Below are positions 1 through 6,475 of a stretch of 9,042 bases of DNA, in pieces. The translations under genes were made by a program, and so were the position numbers. How positions within the stretch are numbered: the stretch's first letter is position 1; every line of letters starts with the position of its first letter. The notes under the pieces were generated by a model that saw only the letters and a list, made by a program, of their open reading frames with translations, was not told the DNA's origin and did not search any database. Source of the stretch: a bacterium (lineage in GTDB: Bacteria; Vulcanimicrobiota; CADAWZ01). Location of the stretch: contig JAKSUM010000033.1 in NCBI GenBank assembly GCA_024409025.1, forward strand, positions 1 through 9,042, read 5' to 3'.

Positions 1-98
1 TGACGAATCACTGAATGAAGGAACCTCGTCCTTTGACGAATCACTGAATGAAGGAACCTCATCCTTTGACGAATCACTGAATGAAGGAACCTCGTCGG
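1..98 (-). repeat. 33-bp in-frame tandem repeat (at least three units)
   Basis: Units lie at 1-33, 34-66 and 67-96 on the plus strand and encode DEVPSFSDSSK on the minus strand. Units differ by a single synonymous change (GAC/GAT at base 61 against base 28), and the last unit in plus-strand order diverges after 96. They are contiguous without spacers and the array touches the window edge, so the copy number is a minimum. Near identity at DNA level indicates recent expansion by slippage or unequal recombination. Confidence 0.93.
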
Positions 99-1296
99 AA
101 TTTTCAGGTGCAGAGTCAGAGGAATTTATTTCGTAAACGCCGGATGCGTCCGAGCCTTCCGCCTTATCGGATGCCTTTGACTTAAAGAGGGAATGCTGTG
201 AAGCTGACGAATCGACAGTGCTCCTGAAAGGAGATCTGGATGCGGCGGCATCAGCAGAAGAAGACATGGCGTTGACAACATCTTCATATTCACTCTCAGA
301 AAGATTCTTATTCAGGAGATCATCAAAATAAATCTTTTTGCCGTTAAATGGAACCTTGTCCGGAAGAGATCCAAGCTTATCGTTAAGATCTGCAAATCTG
401 TCGAAAATCCCCTGAGGCATGCCTCTATTGATAAGCTCGTCTTCCATATATACGAACTGATTGCCAATATTAAGGCTTCTCGATTTTTTCTTGGAAGGCT
501 TGGGAGCCTGAGGAATATAAGGCTCAACATCGGCATCCGAAGGAGCGGACTGCGGAGCATATTCAGGCTCGGGATCCGGAACATGTGGAACTATGCTGTT
601 CTTGTCATGCTTAAAATCATATTCATCCGTATACAGGATGGAAGCATTGCGGGCCTCATCCTCTTCATCATCCTCAGCAGTAAAGGCGCTCTCCGCTTCA
701 ATCGGCTTGTCTTTTCCGCCGCTAAAAAGCTTTGCAAGAAATCCTAAAGGATTTGCTTTAGGTTTTTCAGGCTTTTCCTCAACATCGCCTTTTTCATAGA
801 CGAGCTTGTCCTGATTTTTCATTTCCTCTTCAAGGAACGATTTTATGGCAGCTTCATTGTAAAGTCCTTCCTGCTCAAGCCAATCGACAATAGGCTTGTT
901 CGGTCTTTCAAAAATGCCATAAAGGACATGAATCTCATGCACTTCGGCAGAATCTTTAAATTTAGTGCGCCCTACAGCCTCTGACCATGAATCCTGCATT
1001 CTGGGATTAACAAGAAAGCCATTCTGCTTAAACCAGTTGCAGCCATTTTTCTGAGCCGCATAGGAGCTCTTCAGAAGGGTCTCGATCTTCTTCTTGGCAT
1101 TCCACTTCGGATTTCTAGGATATTTCCTGATTACTGAATTATTATTCAGGAAGAACGCCGCAAGAAAATGCTCCTGACCTATAAAAAAATGCTCGTATTT
1201 TTTCGACAGCTTTTTAGCCTCATTATAAAAAGAGGCCATGGAAGGAGATAAATTCTTAAAAAATGTATCTGCTTTCTGAGGTTCAGTTGCGTTCAT
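1..1296 (-). CDS. Clp N-terminal-repeat-like protein with acidic linker and 11-residue tandem repeats (C-terminus beyond window)
   Basis: The frame is open for 432 codons from an ATG at 1294-1296 to the window edge, so the C-terminus is not seen. The start is supported by CGGAGA about 7 nt upstream. Residues about 15-75 and 95-157 resemble the two repeats of a Clp_N domain: helices ending in FFIGQEHFLAAFF (37-49), then EIHVLYGIF (121-129), which match the family's 'vGtEHLLLAL' pattern in degenerate form. Next come an acidic, Pro-rich linker (about 163-270) containing a short amphipathic GFLAKLFSGGK, a possibly folded segment (about 273-345), a Ser-rich region, and DEVPSFSDSSK repeats from residue 401. 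No Walker motif is visible, but an AAA+ module could follow beyond the edge. In ClpA/B/C this domain binds adaptors and substrates; here an adaptor or scaffold role is only inference. The Clp_N resemblance is judged by eye. It lies downstream of the hydA terminator, so it is probably transcribed separately. Confidence 0.72.
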   Translation of the reverse strand, partial: MNATEPQKADTFFKNLSPSMASFYNEAKKLSKKYEHFFIGQEHFLAAFFLNNNSVIRKYPRNPKWNAKKKIETLLKSSYAAQKNGCNWFKQNGFLVNPRMQDSWSEAVGRTKFKDSAEVHEIHVLYGIFERPNKPIVDWLEQEGLYNEAAIKSFLEEEMKNQDKLVYEKGDVEEKPEKPKANPLGFLAKLFSGGKDKPIEAESAFTAEDDEEDEARNASILYTDEYDFKHDKNSIVPHVPDPEPEYAPQSAPSDADVEPYIPQAPKPSKKKSRSLNIGNQFVYMEDELINRGMPQGIFDRFADLNDKLGSLPDKVPFNGKKIYFDDLLNKNLSESEYEDVVNAMSSSADAAASRSPFRSTVDSSASQHSLFKSKASDKAEGSDASGVYEINSSDSAPENSDEVPSFSDSSKDEVPSFSDSSKDEVPSFSDSS

Positions 1297-1370
1297 TTGA
1301 TTCTCCGTATTTTCAATCGACTTTTATTATGTTAAAATTCTTTTTTTATTATGCAAAATCCTCTATATCC

Positions 1371-1406
1371 AATCTAACTTATATACCATAATATCCGCAT
1401 CCGCAA
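1371..1406 (-). promoter_or_regulatory. Candidate promoter for the Clp_N-repeat gene
   Basis: On the minus strand, TTGCGG (1401-1406) and TATAAG (1378-1383) are separated by 17 bp. They would start transcription near 1371 and leave a leader of roughly 75 nt before the ATG at 1296. The -35 match is weak (3 of 6) and the region is AT-rich, so chance matches are likely; a second weak pair lies closer to the gene. Some promoter is expected here because the hydA terminator lies just upstream. Confidence 0.25.
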
Positions 1407-1474
1407 AGATCTAAAATATTTGCGTACTGTTATCAGGACGGGTTAAAACCGAGGTTTTTCCCTCAGCATATTAT

Positions 1475-1503
1475 AAAAAAAGAGCCGCTTATGCAAGCGG
1501 CTC
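1475..1503 (-). terminator. Rho-independent terminator of the hydCBA operon
   Basis: Read on the minus strand, a perfect 9-bp stem (GAGCCGCTT/AAGCGGCTC, arms 1495-1503 and 1482-1490) with a 4-nt loop is followed by seven U residues (1475-1481). It begins 13 nt after the hydA stop codon and so ends the hydrogenase transcript. A much weaker GAGG/CCTC hairpin at 1451-1464 could act as a backup. Confidence 0.9.
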
Positions 1504-1516
1504 CTATTCTTACAGG

Positions 1517-3274
1517 TTATTTGGACTTCTGATTCTTATAGCAGGTCTCAAACCTGTTCACATATGAAGTATGGAGCAGACTGTGAGCCTTATGGCTTCC
1601 GGGCTTTTCAAGCCATGAATCGTATATTGCCTTAACCTCAGGATTTTCATGAGACTTTCTGAGAGGAAGCTCCGAGTCCTCCTTATAAAGGCCGTTTGCC
1701 CTCATCTGCTTCTTGGCAGGATCATTGCAGCTTATGGGCTGTCCGCCGCCGCCTATGCAGCCGCCAGGGCATGCCATAACTTCAAGAACCTGGAAGTCAG
1801 CGGTTCCGTCTATAACCTTCTGGAGCATTTTTTCAGCTTCCTTCAGAGTATTGACGATTACAACCTTTACTTCTGTTCCGGCAAGGTGAGCCTTAAGCTC
1901 CTTATAGCCCTGAAGACCTCTGGTCGCTTCAATGTCTATGTTATCGAGAGCTTTTCCGGTAACAATCTCATAAACGGTCCTGAGAGCCGCCTCGGCAACG
2001 CCGCCGGAAGCTCCGAATATTGTTCCTGCGCCAGTATACATTCCGAACGGAAGATCAAGCTCCTCCGGTTCCAATGCGGCAAGATTTATTCCAGAAGCCT
2101 TGATAAGCCTTATGAGCTCCTGAGTAGTGAGGACAAAGTCAACATCCCTTTCTCCGTCTACCGAGAATTCCTCACGGAGGCACTCTGCCTTCTTTGCCGT
2201 GCAGGGCATGAAGGATACAATCTTATAATCCTCGCGCTTTATTCCGTCTCTGTTTACGGCAACATCCTTAACAAGAGAGCCGAACATCGCCTGAGGAGAT
2301 CTGGCTGTCGAGAGATGGGATACGAGATCAGGATGCTGTGTCTCAACATATTTAACCCATGCAGGGCAGCAGCTGGTGAAGAGGGGAAGCTTCTCTCCGG
2401 CCTTTATTCTGCCGATAAGCTCTGTTCCTTCTTCCATAATTGTGAGATCCGCGCTGAAATTGGTATCATAAACCTTGTCAAAGCCGATCATTCTAAGAGC
2501 TGCCGCAAGCTTGCCGATGACGTTTTCTCCGGCCTTCAGTCCGAATTCCTCGCCTGCCGCCACTCTTACTGCAGGAGCGATCTCACATACGACGGTCTTT
2601 GACTTATCATCTATAAGCTCGCGGACGCTCTCGATATCGGACTTAACGGTTATAGAGCCAACAGGGCATACTGCCGCGCACTGTCCGCACCCGACACAGT
2701 CCACGTCTCCAAGATTCATTCCGAGAGCAGGGGTTACAACCGTTCTTGAACCTCTGTTAACAAATGCGAGAATTCCAAGCCCCTGACGTTCATTGCAGGC
2801 CCTTACGCAGGCACCGCAAAGGATGCACTTATTGGGATCCCTTACGAGAGACGGGCTTGAGTCGTCAATGGGGGCAAGTGTTCTCTTGCGTGAGAATCTG
2901 AGATCTCTTACCTCATACTTGTTTGCAAGATCCTTAAGCTCGCAATCATTTGAGCGTACGCATGTAGCGCATTCCATATCATGATTGGAAAGGAGAAGCT
3001 CAAGAACCATCTTTCTGATTCTGCGGACCTTTTCCGTATTTACATGCACTCTGATATTGGGTTCCGGAGGCATTGTGCAGCTTGACTGTATTCCGCGGCC
3101 CTCTATCTCGACCACGCACATTCTGCATGCTCCGAAAGTTGAAAGCTCAGGTCTATAACAGAGAGTCGGAACCTCAAAGCCGGCTTTTCTTATAACCTCA
3201 AGAAGATTCTTTTCATCTGTGAACTCGACTTCCTTGCCTTCTACGAACAATGTTTTTCTTACTGTGTCACTCAT
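1517..3274 (-). CDS. hydA: [FeFe]-hydrogenase catalytic subunit HydA (trimeric, bifurcating type)
   Basis: A 585-residue catalytic subunit that interconverts H+ and H2. Domains in order: a plant-type [2Fe-2S] ferredoxin domain (C39, C50, C53, C66); a His/Cys-ligated [4Fe-4S] site (H98, C102, C105, C111); two CxxCxxCxxxC [4Fe-4S] clusters (C150/153/156/160 and C193/196/199/203); then the H-cluster domain. All three H-cluster signatures are intact: L1 TSCCPAW (300-306), L2 MPCTAKKAE (356-364) and L3 from E498 to P513 with C502 and C506. The C-terminus (about 543-575, KAHSLLHT) is the small-subunit-type tail fused on, as usual for monomeric catalytic chains. The start follows a strong AGGAGG 10 nt upstream, and the gene begins 5 nt after hydB. 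With HydB and HydC as partners this fits the cytoplasmic group A3 NADH/ferredoxin bifurcating or NADP-reducing (Hnd) enzymes. I cannot prove bifurcation or NAD against NADP use from sequence. The HydE/F/G maturases are not in the window. Confidence 0.96.
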   Translation of the reverse strand: MSDTVRKTLFVEGKEVEFTDEKNLLEVIRKAGFEVPTLCYRPELSTFGACRMCVVEIEGRGIQSSCTMPPEPNIRVHVNTEKVRRIRKMVLELLLSNHDMECATCVRSNDCELKDLANKYEVRDLRFSRKRTLAPIDDSSPSLVRDPNKCILCGACVRACNERQGLGILAFVNRGSRTVVTPALGMNLGDVDCVGCGQCAAVCPVGSITVKSDIESVRELIDDKSKTVVCEIAPAVRVAAGEEFGLKAGENVIGKLAAALRMIGFDKVYDTNFSADLTIMEEGTELIGRIKAGEKLPLFTSCCPAWVKYVETQHPDLVSHLSTARSPQAMFGSLVKDVAVNRDGIKREDYKIVSFMPCTAKKAECLREEFSVDGERDVDFVLTTQELIRLIKASGINLAALEPEELDLPFGMYTGAGTIFGASGGVAEAALRTVYEIVTGKALDNIDIEATRGLQGYKELKAHLAGTEVKVVIVNTLKEAEKMLQKVIDGTADFQVLEVMACPGGCIGGGGQPISCNDPAKKQMRANGLYKEDSELPLRKSHENPEVKAIYDSWLEKPGSHKAHSLLHTSYVNRFETCYKNQKSK

Positions 3275-3279
3275 TTAAT

Positions 3280-5136
3280 TTATGCCTCCTTGATGGCTTT
3301 GAAAGGACAGTTGCTTATGCAGGCGCCGCACTTTATGCACTTAGCCTGATCGATTTCATGAGCCTTTCTGATCTCGCCCTTGATTGCTCCGGCAGGGCAG
3401 TTCCTTGCGCACTTGGTACAGCCTTTGCACTTGTCTGCGTCAATGGTTATTGTCCTGAGGGCAGAGCATACTCCAGCGGGGCATCTCTTTTCTTTTATAT
3501 GAGCGACGTACTCGTCATAGAAATATTTGAGAGTTGAGAGAACAGGATTCGGAGCTGTCTTTCCGAGACCGCAGAGGGATCCTGCCTGAATTGATCTTGC
3601 GAGCTCCTGAAGAAGATCAAGGTCTTCCATTTTTGCTTTGCCCTTGGTTATATTGTCAAGGATCTTGAGCATATTTTTAGTGCCTTCCCTGCAGGGGACG
3701 CACTTGCCGCAGCTCTCGCTCTGTGTGAAGTTCATGAAGAACTTTGCAGTATCAACAATGCAGGTGTCCTCGTTCATTACAACGAGTCCGCCCGATCCAA
3801 TCATAGCTCCAGCCTGAATAAGAGAATCATAATCAAGAGGAAGATCAAGATGCTTTTCCGTAAGACATCCGCCGGAAGGTCCGCCGATCTGAGCAGCTTT
3901 GAACTTCTTTCCGTTTCTGATTCCTCCGCCTATGTCAAATATGACCTCTCTCAGGGTTGTTCCCATCGGAACCTCTATGAGTCCGGTATTGTTTACTTCT
4001 CCAGTAAGCGCGAACGTCTTTGTGCCCTTTGACTTTTCAGTTCCCATCGAGGCAAACCATGAAGCGCCGTTGAGCATGATAAGGGGAACATTTGCGAGAG
4101 TCTCAACATTATTAATAAGAGTAGGCATTCCGAAAAGGCCTTTATTTGCGGGGAACGGCGGCTTGGGTCTGGGCATTCCTCTCTCGCCTTCAATAGAGGC
4201 GATAAGGGCGGTTTCTTCACCGCATACGAAAGCTCCGGCTCCTTCCTTTATGTGAATTGAGAAGCTGAAGTCCGTACCGAGGATATTCTTGCCGAGAAGA
4301 TTTCTTTCTTCCGCCTGCGCAATGGCAATACGGAGCCTCTTGATTGCAAGAGGATACTCTGCACGCACGTATATGTACGCCTCGTCAGCGCCTACCGCAA
4401 ATCCTGCTATGGCCATTCCTTCAAGAAGCTTATGGGGATCGCCTTCCATAACACTTCTGTCCATAAATGCTCCGGGATCTCCTTCATCGCCGTTACAGAC
4501 GACATATTTCTTGCCGGTAGGGGACTTTGCAGCCTGGGTGAACATCCACTTGCGTCCGGTAGGGAATCCGCCGCCGCCTCTGCCACGGAGTCCGGAATCC
4601 ATAATCTCTTTTACAACCTCTTCAGGGGTCATTGTCCTTATGACCTTTTCAAGAGCCTCATATTCCCTTATGGCGACAGCGTCGTCTATGTCTTCAGGAT
4701 TGATATGTCCGCAATTGCAGAGAGATGTTCTGTGCTGCTTCGCATAGAAGTTAATCTCCTCATTCTTTGCGATCTTTTCATTTGTAATAGGGTCAACATA
4801 GAGAAGCCTGTCCACAGGAACACCTGTCTTTATACTCTCTATAATCTCAGGAACATCAGATAACTTGACCTTTGTATATGTAAAATGAAGATCCGGTATA
4901 ACCATAAGGGCGCCTTTTTCGCAGAACCCGTGGCATCCGGTAGGAACAACCGTCATCTTTTTTTCCTGTATCGTCTGAACATTGATACCGGCCTCTTTAA
5001 GCTTCTCGATTATTTCGAGAGAGCCGTTCGCAACGCATCCTGTACCGGCGCATACAAAGACCCTTGTACCCTGAGCAGCAATCTTTTCAGCTGACTCGGC
5101 CTGTTTTTCTCTGATTTTCAGTTCATTGGGCTCCAT
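3280..5136 (-). CDS. hydB: NuoF-like flavoprotein subunit HydB of the [FeFe]-hydrogenase
   Basis: A 618-residue diaphorase subunit carrying FMN and iron-sulfur clusters, where NAD(H) is oxidised or reduced. Order: an N-terminal thioredoxin-like [2Fe-2S] domain (C29, C34, C68, C72); the NuoF core with the Gly-rich FMN/NADH segment GLRGRGGGGFPTGRKW (182-197), GDEGDPGAFMDR (216-227) and the EETALIASIEGERG stretch (307-320); the N3-type [4Fe-4S] ligands ESCGKCVPC (C476, C479, C482) with C522; then two C-terminal CxxCxxCxxxC [4Fe-4S] motifs (C570/573/576/580 and C600/603/606/610). Extra cysteines C552 and C557 (RCPAGVC) are typical of HydB/HndC chains. The full set of ligands argues for an active enzyme. 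Length and architecture match HydB of Thermotoga and HndC of Desulfovibrio. The start lies 4 nt after the hydC stop, behind a GAGGGGG site inside the end of hydC, so translation is probably coupled. Confidence 0.96.
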   Translation of the reverse strand: MEPNELKIREKQAESAEKIAAQGTRVFVCAGTGCVANGSLEIIEKLKEAGINVQTIQEKKMTVVPTGCHGFCEKGALMVIPDLHFTYTKVKLSDVPEIIESIKTGVPVDRLLYVDPITNEKIAKNEEINFYAKQHRTSLCNCGHINPEDIDDAVAIREYEALEKVIRTMTPEEVVKEIMDSGLRGRGGGGFPTGRKWMFTQAAKSPTGKKYVVCNGDEGDPGAFMDRSVMEGDPHKLLEGMAIAGFAVGADEAYIYVRAEYPLAIKRLRIAIAQAEERNLLGKNILGTDFSFSIHIKEGAGAFVCGEETALIASIEGERGMPRPKPPFPANKGLFGMPTLINNVETLANVPLIMLNGASWFASMGTEKSKGTKTFALTGEVNNTGLIEVPMGTTLREVIFDIGGGIRNGKKFKAAQIGGPSGGCLTEKHLDLPLDYDSLIQAGAMIGSGGLVVMNEDTCIVDTAKFFMNFTQSESCGKCVPCREGTKNMLKILDNITKGKAKMEDLDLLQELARSIQAGSLCGLGKTAPNPVLSTLKYFYDEYVAHIKEKRCPAGVCSALRTITIDADKCKGCTKCARNCPAGAIKGEIRKAHEIDQAKCIKCGACISNCPFKAIKEA

Positions 5137-5140
5137 TCAG

Positions 5141-5629
5141 TTATTCCCCCTCTTCTTCGTTTCTAATGTCATCGATTGTTTTTTTGATCTTGTCAGGGGT
5201 CATCTGGGGATAAACCTTATCATTGATAACTACGACAGGAGCAAGACCGCAGGCTCCGAGACAGCTGACCGTCTCAATAGAGAAAAGCCCGTCTTTTGTA
5301 GAATACTTTCCGTCTTCAAGTCCAAGCTTTACCCTTATGGCATTAAGCACGGGATTAGAGCCGCGAACATGGCATGCGGTACCGTCGCAGCACTTTATCT
5401 GATATTTGCCTTTTGGCTCTAAACTGAACTGGCTGTAAAATGTAGCAACTCCATAAACAGTAGCCGGAGAGATTCCCATCTTCACGCCAATTCTGACGAG
5501 AGCATCACTGGGGAGATAGTTATATTCTGCCTGGACATGCTGGAGGATTGCGATCAGGTTAGACTGCTTGTTTCCTACGCTGTCGATGATGGAATCCACC
5601 TTATCGAGGCAAATCGTTTTGGGACTCAT
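5141..5629 (-). CDS. hydC: NuoE-like thioredoxin-fold [2Fe-2S] subunit HydC of the [FeFe]-hydrogenase
   Basis: A 162-residue electron-transfer subunit of the NuoE/24-kDa family, first gene of the operon. An N-terminal helical bundle (about 1-72, with YNYLPSDAL and ATVYGVATFYSQF) precedes a thioredoxin-like domain. Its [2Fe-2S] ligands are C81 and C86 (Cx4C) and C123 and C127 (Cx3C, in SCLGACGLAP). C80 beside C81 is an extra cysteine commonly seen in this family. The length agrees with Thermotoga HydC (about 160 residues). The ATG at 5627-5629 follows AAGGAG at 8 nt spacing. The promoter and operator upstream (5669-5702) control this gene and therefore the whole hydCBA unit. HndA is the equivalent name in NADP-reducing hydrogenases. 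Confidence 0.95.
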   Translation of the reverse strand: MSPKTICLDKVDSIIDSVGNKQSNLIAILQHVQAEYNYLPSDALVRIGVKMGISPATVYGVATFYSQFSLEPKGKYQIKCCDGTACHVRGSNPVLNAIRVKLGLEDGKYSTKDGLFSIETVSCLGACGLAPVVVINDKVYPQMTPDKIKKTIDDIRNEEEGE

Positions 5630-5668
5630 TGCAAATACTCCTTATCTTTTTAAATAGCTTGCGGTTTA

Positions 5669-5686
5669 TTGTGATTATTGTCACAA
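5669..5686 (-). promoter_or_regulatory. Rex-like operator (perfect TTGTGA-N6-TCACAA dyad) over the hydC promoter
   Basis: The minus strand reads TTGTGACAATAATCACAA, a perfect 6-bp inverted repeat with a 6-bp AT-rich centre, ending 39 bp before the hydC ATG. It matches the general Rex (redox-sensing repressor) consensus TTGTGA-N6-TCACAA. The core TGTGA-N6-TCACA is also the CRP/FNR-family core. Because the site covers the -10 box, repression is the natural reading. Rex, released by NADH, is a known regulator of NADH-linked fermentation and hydrogenase genes. No regulator gene is in the window, so the identity of the protein is inferred. Confidence 0.7.
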
Positions 5687-5702
5687 CGATTAAGCAATTC
5701 AA
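5674..5702 (-). promoter_or_regulatory. Candidate sigma70-type promoter of hydCBA
   Basis: On the minus strand, -35 TTGAAT (5697-5702) and -10 AATAAT (5674-5679) are separated by exactly 17 bp. This predicts a start near 5667 and a leader of about 38 nt. The -10 matches the consensus at 5 of 6 positions and the -35 at 4 of 6. The -10 box is embedded in the TTGTGA/TCACAA dyad, giving a compact promoter-operator arrangement. Confidence 0.55.
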
Positions 5703-5940
5703 TAAGCAAAAAATAAATCCTTTAACTTGACCCCCAACATATAAAGCAATATTCTTTCTGTTTTCAAGACAGCCGCATTGCCGCAAAAACATCTGCGGCC
5801 GGTTGTACTTCAGATTAGCTTAGCGCCTGCTTGAAAAACCCTCCTAACAGAAAGGAAAGACTTCAGATATATAGTAATAATAAAAGGGATGAATAAAGAC
5901 GGCATAATGTCCGAATTTGACTAATGAGTAAGGGGGAATA

Positions 5941-6438
5941 ATGATCGTAAACAAAATAGCCGCAATAGCGGTAATGGGAGTATCGCTCTTTCTCTGCGGA
6001 GCATCATGCTCGGCAGAAAACAAAGCTCAAGATTCAGCTCAAACTCAGGCTGCCCAGGAAGAATCAATTGATTCAAAAATAGAAAAAGGAGAAATCAAAG
6101 TGGTTGAAACAAAATCAGGCCTCAAATATGCAGACATAAAGGAAGGGACAGGCAATTCTCCCAGAAAAGGCGATATAGTCGTAGTCCATTATACCGGCAC
6201 ATTTGAAGACGGCAAAAAATTTGACTCCAGCGTGGACAGAGGAACTCCATTCGAATTCAGGCTTGGCATGGGTCAGGTAATCAAAGGATGGGACGAGGGC
6301 GTTGCCACAATGAAAGAAGGCGGCAAGAGAAGACTCATAGTTCCCGGAAGTCTTGCATACGGAAAAAGAGGCATCCAAGGAGTCATTCCTCCCAATGCAA
6401 CCCTTATATTTGATGTCGAATTCATAAGAATAAAATAA
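5941..6438 (+). CDS. Exported FKBP-type peptidyl-prolyl cis-trans isomerase
   Basis: A 165-residue secreted or membrane-anchored proline isomerase that helps fold extracytoplasmic proteins. Residues 1 to about 25 form a signal sequence (K5, then a hydrophobic stretch 6-18). C23 follows G-A-S, so lipid attachment is possible, but the lipobox is imperfect (Cys at -4); cleavage after CSA at about 25 is the alternative. A Gln/Ala/Glu-rich spacer (26-55) leads to one FKBP domain (about 60-165). Residues that line the FKBP12 active site are present: Y84, F94, D95, V113, I114, W117, I149 within [10 protein letters not shown]140 in PGSLAYG, and F157. Catalytic activity is therefore expected. The start follows AAGGGGG closely. 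No N-terminal FKBP dimerisation domain is seen, so it is a short, single-domain form. It lies 37 bp before the next gene, probably in one transcript. Confidence 0.93.
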   Translation: MIVNKIAAIAVMGVSLFLCGASCSAENKAQDSAQTQAAQEESIDSKIEKGEIKVVETKSGLKYADIKEGTGNSPRKGDIVVVHYTGTFEDGKKFDSSVDRGTPFEFRLGMGQVIKGWDEGVATMKEGGKRRLIVPGSLAYGKRGIQGVIPPNATLIFDVEFIRIK

Positions 6439-6475
6439 GAAAACCCATATCGCAGGCAGGAAAGGATAAACAGGC

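Larger units (their letters stand above)
5630..5940. other. Divergent intergenic region between hydC and the FKBP gene
   Basis: The hydC-proximal third holds the hydC ribosome site, promoter and dyad described separately. The middle carries a possible hairpin: TGCGGC (5794-5799) can pair with either of two GCCGCA copies (5772-5777 or 5780-5785), with no U-tract on either strand. The FKBP-proximal part is AT-rich. I found no convincing -35/-10 pair there, although some promoter for the plus-strand genes must lie in this stretch. A 9-bp ACTTCAGAT occurs at 5807-5815 and 5860-5868. No tRNA, small gene or mobile element is evident. Confidence 0.6.

Noticed and set aside
1..98. CRISPR array suggested by regularly repeated 33-bp units
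   Set aside because: Units are contiguous with no spacers and are in frame within an open coding sequence.
593..799. Plus-strand 68-codon frame with a poly-Ser run
   Set aside because: It is antisense to the acidic Asp/Glu-rich linker of the Clp_N-like gene, which reads as Ser-rich in reverse. The minus-strand frame is open for 432 codons with a good start.
1649..2602. Plus-strand open frame of 317 codons antisense to hydA
   Set aside because: It lies wholly inside hydA, whose frame has every hydrogenase motif. The antisense translation has no recognisable domain and no good ribosome site; codon bias of hydA explains the lack of stops.
4289..4863. Plus-strand frames opposite hydB
   Set aside because: They overlap the conserved NuoF core of hydB on the other strand and show no motifs of their own.
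5669..5686. CRP activator site
   Set aside because: The core does match TGTGA-N6-TCACA, but its position over the -10 box is a repressor position and the outer TT/AA pairs fit Rex. Kept as an alternative, not as the main call.
5601..5792. Minus-strand 63-codon frame upstream of hydC
   Set aside because: It runs through the promoter and operator and overlaps the start of hydC out of frame; its composition looks random.
5807..5868. Direct repeat ACTTCAGAT at 5807-5815 and 5860-5868
   Set aside because: Only 9 bp in an AT-rich region, not symmetrical and not positioned against a recognisable promoter; compatible with chance.
5889..5924. Tiny plus-strand frame (ATG to TAA, 11 residues) in the FKBP leader
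   Set aside because: The purine-rich AAAAGGG touches the ATG without a usable spacing and the peptide has no attenuator-like codon run. It is probably chance.
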